A stretch of DNA of 64,000 nucleotides, from NCBI RefSeq assembly GCF_017573505.1, contig NZ_JAGEOJ010000012.1, positions 355,301-419,300 of the forward strand, given 5' to 3'. The DNA is from Actinomadura barringtoniae. Its GTDB lineage: Bacteria; Actinomycetota; Actinomycetes; Streptosporangiales; Streptosporangiaceae. Below are positions 60,163 to 64,000 of the stretch, piece by piece. Below the pieces are notes generated by a model. The model did no database searches. It was not told where the DNA came from and was given only the letters and a program-made list of their open reading frames with translations. Positions within the stretch are counted from its first letter, which is position 1. Each line of letters begins with the position of its first letter. Position numbers and translations under genes: made by a program.

Positions 60163-61188
60163 ATGACGCAAGCACCCTCATTCGCCGTGATCTCCGGCGC
60201 CCAGGTCCACGAGGCCGTGTCCGGGCGCGAACGCGAGGTCACCGCGATGATCGAGGCGGCCTACCGCCTGCACGGCGAGGGGCAGACCGTCAACCCCGAC
60301 TCCTACTTCCTGCGCTTCCCCGACCGCCCGTCCGACCGGATCATCGCGCTGCCGGCCTCGGTCAAGGGCGACGTGGACGTGCACGGGATCAAGTGGATCT
60401 CCTCGTTCCCCGGCAACGTGCAGGCCGGCATCCCCCGCGCCTCGGCCGTGCTGATCCTGAACGACACCCGGACCGGCTACCCGTTCGCCTGCCTGGAGAG
60501 CTCCATCATCAGCGCCGCGCGCACCGCCGCCTCCGCCGCGCTCGCCGCCGTCCAGCTGAGCGAACGCCGCGGCGTCACCCCCCGCCGCGTCGGCTTCTTC
60601 GGCGTCGGCCTGATCGCGCGCTACATCCACACCTACCTCGCGGGCAACGGCCTGGAGTTCGACGAACTGCACGTCCACGACCTCTCCCGCGAGCACGCCG
60701 AGGGCTTCAAGGGCTACCTGGAGCGCACCGAGAAGGGCACCGTCACGATCCACGACGACGCCGAGTCCCTCGTCCGCTCGTCCGACCTGATCGTCTTCGC
60801 CACCGTCGCCGGCGAGCCGCACGTCCACGACACCGCGTGGTTCGACCACAACCCCCTCGTCCTGCACGTCTCCCTGCGCGACCTCTCCCCCGAGATCATC
60901 CTGGGCTCCTACAACGTCGTCGACGACGTCGAGCACTGCATGAAGGCCAACACCTCCCCGCACCTGGCCGAGCAGAAGGTAGGCAACCGCGACTTCGTAG
61001 CCGGCACCCTCTACGACGTCCTCACCGGCACCACCACCCCGCCCGCCGACAAGCCGGTCGTCTTCTCCCCGTTCGGCCTGGGCGTCCTCGACCTAGCGGT
61101 AGCCCGCTACGTCTACGACCAGGTCACCGACTCCGGCGCCCTCCAGACCGTCCCCGACTTCTTCCACGAGATGAAGCGCTACGGCTAA
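60163..61188 (+). CDS. sbnB: SbnB-like dehydrogenase for L-2,3-diaminopropionate synthesis
   Basis: A 341-residue member of the ornithine-cyclodeaminase fold. SbnB oxidises ACEGA with NAD to release L-Dap and 2-oxoglutarate, completing the route started by SbnA. The N-terminal substrate region is RLHGEGQTVNPDSYFLRFPD with VDVHGIKWISSFPGNVQAG. The Rossmann motif is RVGFFGVGLIARYIHTYL (about 144). Family-specific HVSLRDLSPEIIL and NVVDDVEHCMKANTSPHL are clear. ATG at 60163 follows GGAG and lies 31 bp after the sbnA stop, so they form one operon. With the adenylation core on the other side of sbnA, this makes a Dap supply-and-activation unit. Confidence 0.95.
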   Translation: MTQAPSFAVISGAQVHEAVSGREREVTAMIEAAYRLHGEGQTVNPDSYFLRFPDRPSDRIIALPASVKGDVDVHGIKWISSFPGNVQAGIPRASAVLILNDTRTGYPFACLESSIISAARTAASAALAAVQLSERRGVTPRRVGFFGVGLIARYIHTYLAGNGLEFDELHVHDLSREHAEGFKGYLERTEKGTVTIHDDAESLVRSSDLIVFATVAGEPHVHDTAWFDHNPLVLHVSLRDLSPEIILGSYNVVDDVEHCMKANTSPHLAEQKVGNRDFVAGTLYDVLTGTTTPPADKPVVFSPFGLGVLDLAVARYVYDQVTDSGALQTVPDFFHEMKRYG

Positions 61189-61324
61189 CCCCACCCGGCC
61201 CGGCTCTAGCACGTCCACACCCCTGCACCACTCCGCTCCACCACAGCTCAGCCCCGGCACGGCTGGATCCTCGTGGTTTGATCTCCCGTTGAGTATCGAG
61301 CGTCCATTCGGGCAGGGGTCCCTT

Positions 61325-61558
61325 ATGGACGAGAAACGCGGAGACGTCCAGGAGCTGACCGACTTCGAGCTCTACGTCTACGAGACCGTCGCCGAGATCG
61401 ACAAGGACGGCGGGACGGCCGACATGGAGACCATCAAGTCCCAGGTCGACCGCCCCGAAGAGGACATCTGGGCCGCCCTGAGCCATCTGATCTCGGCGAA
61501 CCACCTGCGCTCGACCACCCACGGCTTCGCCCTGGGCTCCCACGACTGGGCTCCCTGA
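61325..61558 (+). CDS. Small acidic winged-helix-like hypothetical protein
   Basis: A 77-residue acidic protein: DEKRGDVQELTDFELYVYETVAEIDK at the start, then MET-IKSQVDRPEEDIWAALSHLISANHLRST. The helix-turn-helix-strand pattern (a DNA-binding-like helix followed by ISANHLRSTTHGFALG) resembles a small winged helix, but I know no family name. The ATG at 61325 has AGGGG upstream; a TTG at 61289 would lengthen it by 12 residues. It lies between sbnB and the acyl-CoA dehydrogenase and is probably outside the peptide locus. No function proposed. Confidence 0.6.
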   Translation: MDEKRGDVQELTDFELYVYETVAEIDKDGGTADMETIKSQVDRPEEDIWAALSHLISANHLRSTTHGFALGSHDWAP

Positions 61559-61656
61559 CCGCCCTCCGCATTGGCGACCGCTCCTGCCCTGTGGCGGGCA
61601 GGGGCGCTCGTACGGCACAATCAACCAAGCAAGCGTCAGGTTGGGAGGCCGTGGGG

Positions 61657-62793
61657 ATGAGACTGGTCGTCACCGAGGAGCAGGAGGAACTGCGCGAGGC
61701 GTTGCGGCGGTTCTTCGCCGACAAGTCGCCGAGCGCGGAGGTCCGCCGGCTGATGGGGACCGCCGAGGGGTACGACCCGGGCGTCTGGGCGCAGATGGCC
61801 GAGCAGCTGGGGCTGCAGGGCCTGGCGGTCCCCGAGGAGTACGACGGGGCCGGCTTCGGCGTCCGCGAGCTGGCCATCGTCCTGGAGGAGATGGGACGGG
61901 CCCTCGTCTGCGCCCCCTACCTCTCCACGGTCGTACTGGCGGGCACCGCCCTCCAGGCCGCGGCCGACAACGAGACCAAGCAAGAACTCCTGCCTGGCAT
62001 AGCCGCCGGAAGCACACTGGCCACCCTCGCCTGGACAGAGGGCGAGAAGTGGGACTTGGCCTCTGTCGCCATGACCGCCCGCCCGAACGCGCTGCATTTT
62101 GAGGAGCATCCCAGCGAGCCCGGCGGCTGGATCCTGGACGGCACCAAGTCCTACGTGCTGGACGGCCACATCGCCGACTTGATCCTGGTAGCGGCACGCA
62201 CCGACGCGGGCCTCTCCCTCTTCTCCGTCGACGCCTCAGCCCCCGGCCTCACCCGTACGCCCCTCCCAGTGGTCGACCAGACGCGCAAGCTGGCGCGCCT
62301 GGACTTCGCCGACGTCCCGGCTCGCCTCATCCGCAGCGACGCCGAAGAGGCGCTCACCCACACCCTGAACATCGCGGCCGTCGGCCTGGCAGCCGAGCAG
62401 TTGGGCGGCGCGCAGCGCACCTTGGAGATGACGGTCGAGTACGCCAAGGTCCGCAAGCAGTTCGGCCGCCCCATCGGCAGCTTCCAGGCCATCAAGCACC
62501 GCTGCGCGGACATGTTCGTCCAGGTCGAGTCCTCCCGTTCAGCCGTCCTGCAAGCAGCCGCAGCAGCAGACGAAGACCCCTCCCAACTCCCGGTCGCCGC
62601 CGCCCTCGCCAAAGCCTTCTGCTCCGACGCCTACTTCTTCACCGCGGGCGAGACCATCCAGATCCACGGCGGCATCGGCTTCACCTGGGAGCACGACGCG
62701 CACCTCTACTTCAAGCGCGCCAAGGCGTCCCAGGAGCTGTTCGGCCCGCCCGCCCACCACCGCGGCCACCTGGCGAAGCTGGCGGGGATCTAA
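61657..62793 (+). CDS. Acyl-CoA dehydrogenase family protein
   Basis: A 378-residue FAD enzyme that introduces a double bond between C2 and C3 of an acyl-CoA. The N-terminal helical domain begins MRLVVTEEQEELREALRRFF. The middle beta domain has LATLAWTEGEKWD and GGWILDGTKSYVLDGHIADL. The C-terminal helices carry YAKVRKQFGRPIGSFQAIKHRCADM and IQIHGGIGFTWEHDAHLYFKRA. The usual catalytic Glu position cannot be assigned with confidence, and such FadE-like proteins may work as heterotetramers with a partner. The ATG at 61657 follows GGAGG. The next gene starts 11 bp after the stop. Actinomycete relatives often act in steroid or branched-lipid catabolism. Confidence 0.9.
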   Translation: MRLVVTEEQEELREALRRFFADKSPSAEVRRLMGTAEGYDPGVWAQMAEQLGLQGLAVPEEYDGAGFGVRELAIVLEEMGRALVCAPYLSTVVLAGTALQAAADNETKQELLPGIAAGSTLATLAWTEGEKWDLASVAMTARPNALHFEEHPSEPGGWILDGTKSYVLDGHIADLILVAARTDAGLSLFSVDASAPGLTRTPLPVVDQTRKLARLDFADVPARLIRSDAEEALTHTLNIAAVGLAAEQLGGAQRTLEMTVEYAKVRKQFGRPIGSFQAIKHRCADMFVQVESSRSAVLQAAAAADEDPSQLPVAAALAKAFCSDAYFFTAGETIQIHGGIGFTWEHDAHLYFKRAKASQELFGPPAHHRGHLAKLAGI

Positions 62794-62803
62794 CCTTGGG
62801 CGA

Positions 62804-63817
62804 ATGAGGCGAGCGAGCGGAAGCATCTTCGGACTGGCCTACGGCGACGCCCTCGGGGCGCCGACCGAGTTCCTCACGATGCACCAGATCCATCAGCGCT
62901 ACGGCAAGGACGGTCCCCGCGAGCTCACCGGCTCCCCCGCCCTGGTCACCGACGACACCCAGATGGCCATAGCGGTGGCCACCGCCCTCCTGGACGCCCT
63001 GGAAAACCCTCCGTTCACCCCCGACCTCATCACGCCGATGTGGCGGCGCCGCTTCATCGACTGGCTGCACAGCCCCGACAACAACCGCGCCCCGGGAAAC
63101 ACCTGCCTGCGCGCCTGCCGAGGCATGGACAGCGGCCTCCCCTGGATCGAAGCCACCCAGCACAACTCCAAGGGCTGCGGCGCCAACATGCGCGTCACCC
63201 CCATCGGCCTGGTGCCCGGCTTCACCGACGAGACCCGTTCCGGCGCAGCCCAGCTCCAGGCCGCCCTCACCCACGGCCACCCCACGGGCTTGGCCGCCAG
63301 CGAGCTGACCGCCTTCGCCACCCACTGGCTTCTACAGGGCATGCCTCCCGCCGACCTGCCCTCAGCCCTCCGCGACCACTCCCACGCCCAGCGCACGACC
63401 TACCACCAACGCTGGCTGGGCGACCTGTGGAAGCACTCCAGCAGCGACTCCCCCGAGGCCTTCATCTCTCAAGGCTGGGACGAGTGCCTCCAAGCCCTCG
63501 ACAACCTCGACACCGCCCTCACCCTCTCCAAGCGCGACTCCGACCCCTGCGAAATCACCGGCGCCGGCTGGGTCGCCGAAGAAGCCCTGGCCACCTCCCT
63601 CCTCTGCTTCCTCCTCTTCCCCGAAGACCCCGTCTCGGCCATCTCCCGCGGCGCCGCCAGCTCCGGCGACTCCGACTCGATCGCCTGCCTGGCCGGCGCC
63701 TACGCCGGCGCCCACCTGGGCATGGACGCCTGGCCCCCAACCTGGCGCACCCAAATCGAGTACGCCGACCGCCTAACCCGCATAGGCACCGCCTGGGACC
63801 GCCCCAACACCCCCTAA
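62804..63817 (+). CDS. ADP-ribosylglycohydrolase (DraG) family protein
   Basis: A 337-residue protein of the DraG/ARH family, which removes ADP-ribose from proteins or small molecules using two magnesium ions. Metal-ligand motifs are visible. GLAYGDALGAPTEF and VTDDTQMAIAVATALL (DDT) are at the N-terminus. GDSDSIACLAGAYAGAHLGMDAWP near the C-terminus matches the family's G-D-S/T-D-T/S-I-A. It has the normal length for a single-domain member. The ATG at 62804 is 11 bp after the acyl-CoA dehydrogenase stop, so the two may be co-transcribed, though their roles look unrelated. Target unknown. Confidence 0.9.
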   Translation: MRRASGSIFGLAYGDALGAPTEFLTMHQIHQRYGKDGPRELTGSPALVTDDTQMAIAVATALLDALENPPFTPDLITPMWRRRFIDWLHSPDNNRAPGNTCLRACRGMDSGLPWIEATQHNSKGCGANMRVTPIGLVPGFTDETRSGAAQLQAALTHGHPTGLAASELTAFATHWLLQGMPPADLPSALRDHSHAQRTTYHQRWLGDLWKHSSSDSPEAFISQGWDECLQALDNLDTALTLSKRDSDPCEITGAGWVAEEALATSLLCFLLFPEDPVSAISRGAASSGDSDSIACLAGAYAGAHLGMDAWPPTWRTQIEYADRLTRIGTAWDRPNTP

Positions 63818-64000
63818 TCCCCTCGGCCCCAGACCACCCCACCCAAGCGCCACCCCAAACCCAACCCACGCGCGCAGTCCTCGACCACCCCAACCTGGCC
63901 CGGCACACGCCGCTCCCCGACCACCACGCGCTGATCGTCAACCAGCACGGCCAGCCCCCAACCAGCCCAGGCCGACCCAACCGTCGCAGGCTGGCCCCGA
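63818..64000. other. Right edge, nothing assigned
   Basis: A 183-bp stretch to the window end. It is unusually C-rich on the plus strand (many CCC and CCA runs). It may include the start of a gene that continues outside, but no start or domain can be supported. Confidence 0.3.

Noticed and set aside
61623..61643. CAACC-N11-GGTTG inverted repeat before the acyl-CoA dehydrogenase
   Set aside because: Only 5-bp arms and overlapping the ribosome site region; likely chance.

Overview
The window is very GC-rich DNA with GTG starts, many 4-bp stop/start overlaps and actinomycete-type gene families. These include a SapB-like class III lanthipeptide locus, giant NRPS genes with an MbtH partner, a LAL-type LuxR regulator and an MceG-type ATPase. 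It most likely comes from a filamentous high-GC actinomycete; genus cannot be fixed from the sequence.

Layout. 1-9.8 kb: ordinary and accessory genes on both strands: a peroxiredoxin cut by the window edge, a GGCT-fold protein, a lipoprotein serpin, a GT4 glycosyltransferase overlapping a LAL regulator, and an orphan [NiFe]-hydrogenase small subunit coupled to a PAS/PP2C-like protein. 9.9-13.6 kb: a catabolic-looking block (DapB-like dehydrogenase, SDR, LLM flavin oxidoreductase, TetR) with clear operator-like and terminator-like sequences. 13.7-20.8 kb: a compact class III lanthipeptide locus: lanKC, a 36-residue precursor, two ABC half-transporters and a convergent NarL/RamR-like regulator. 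21.1-29.6 kb: an ArsR/DUF6069/SRPBCC operon with a tandem operator, an ornithine-cyclodeaminase-family enzyme, a ChrA transporter, an MceG-like ATPase, a secreted streptogrisin-type protease, an exported agmatine-deiminase-family protein and a small Cys-containing protein.

29.6-61.2 kb: a nonribosomal peptide locus. Three NRPS genes read on the minus strand from 56.9 kb down to 32.6 kb: C-A-PCP-C-A-PCP-C-(A C-terminal part only)-PCP-C-A-PCP-E, then C-A-PCP-C-A-PCP-E, then C-A-PCP-TE. They are followed by MbtH, a GNAT protein, a TnpB element and a type II thioesterase. Upstream are a free-standing adenylation core and, divergently, sbnA and sbnB for L-2,3-diaminopropionate (Dap).

Main result: module 3 of the first NRPS has no adenylation core and keeps only the late C-terminal segment with motifs A9/A10. 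The free-standing protein at 57285-58826 has everything up to just past motif A8 and stops there. The two pieces are complementary, which suggests an adenylation domain split between two polypeptides. The specificity residues read by eye from the free core are D-I-W-E-I-T-A-D-D, close to the diaminobutyrate code I remember, and it lies beside sbnAB. The simplest reading is that the split domain loads Dap at position 3 of a heptapeptide. Positions 4 and 6 read as Thr, each followed by an epimerase; position 7 reads as an Ile/Val-type residue. The first condensation domain is EntF-like, so an acyl or aryl starter made outside the window is possible.

61.3-64 kb: a small acidic protein, an acyl-CoA dehydrogenase and an ADP-ribosylglycohydrolase-family protein. 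All family calls come from motifs read by eye; no database search was run.
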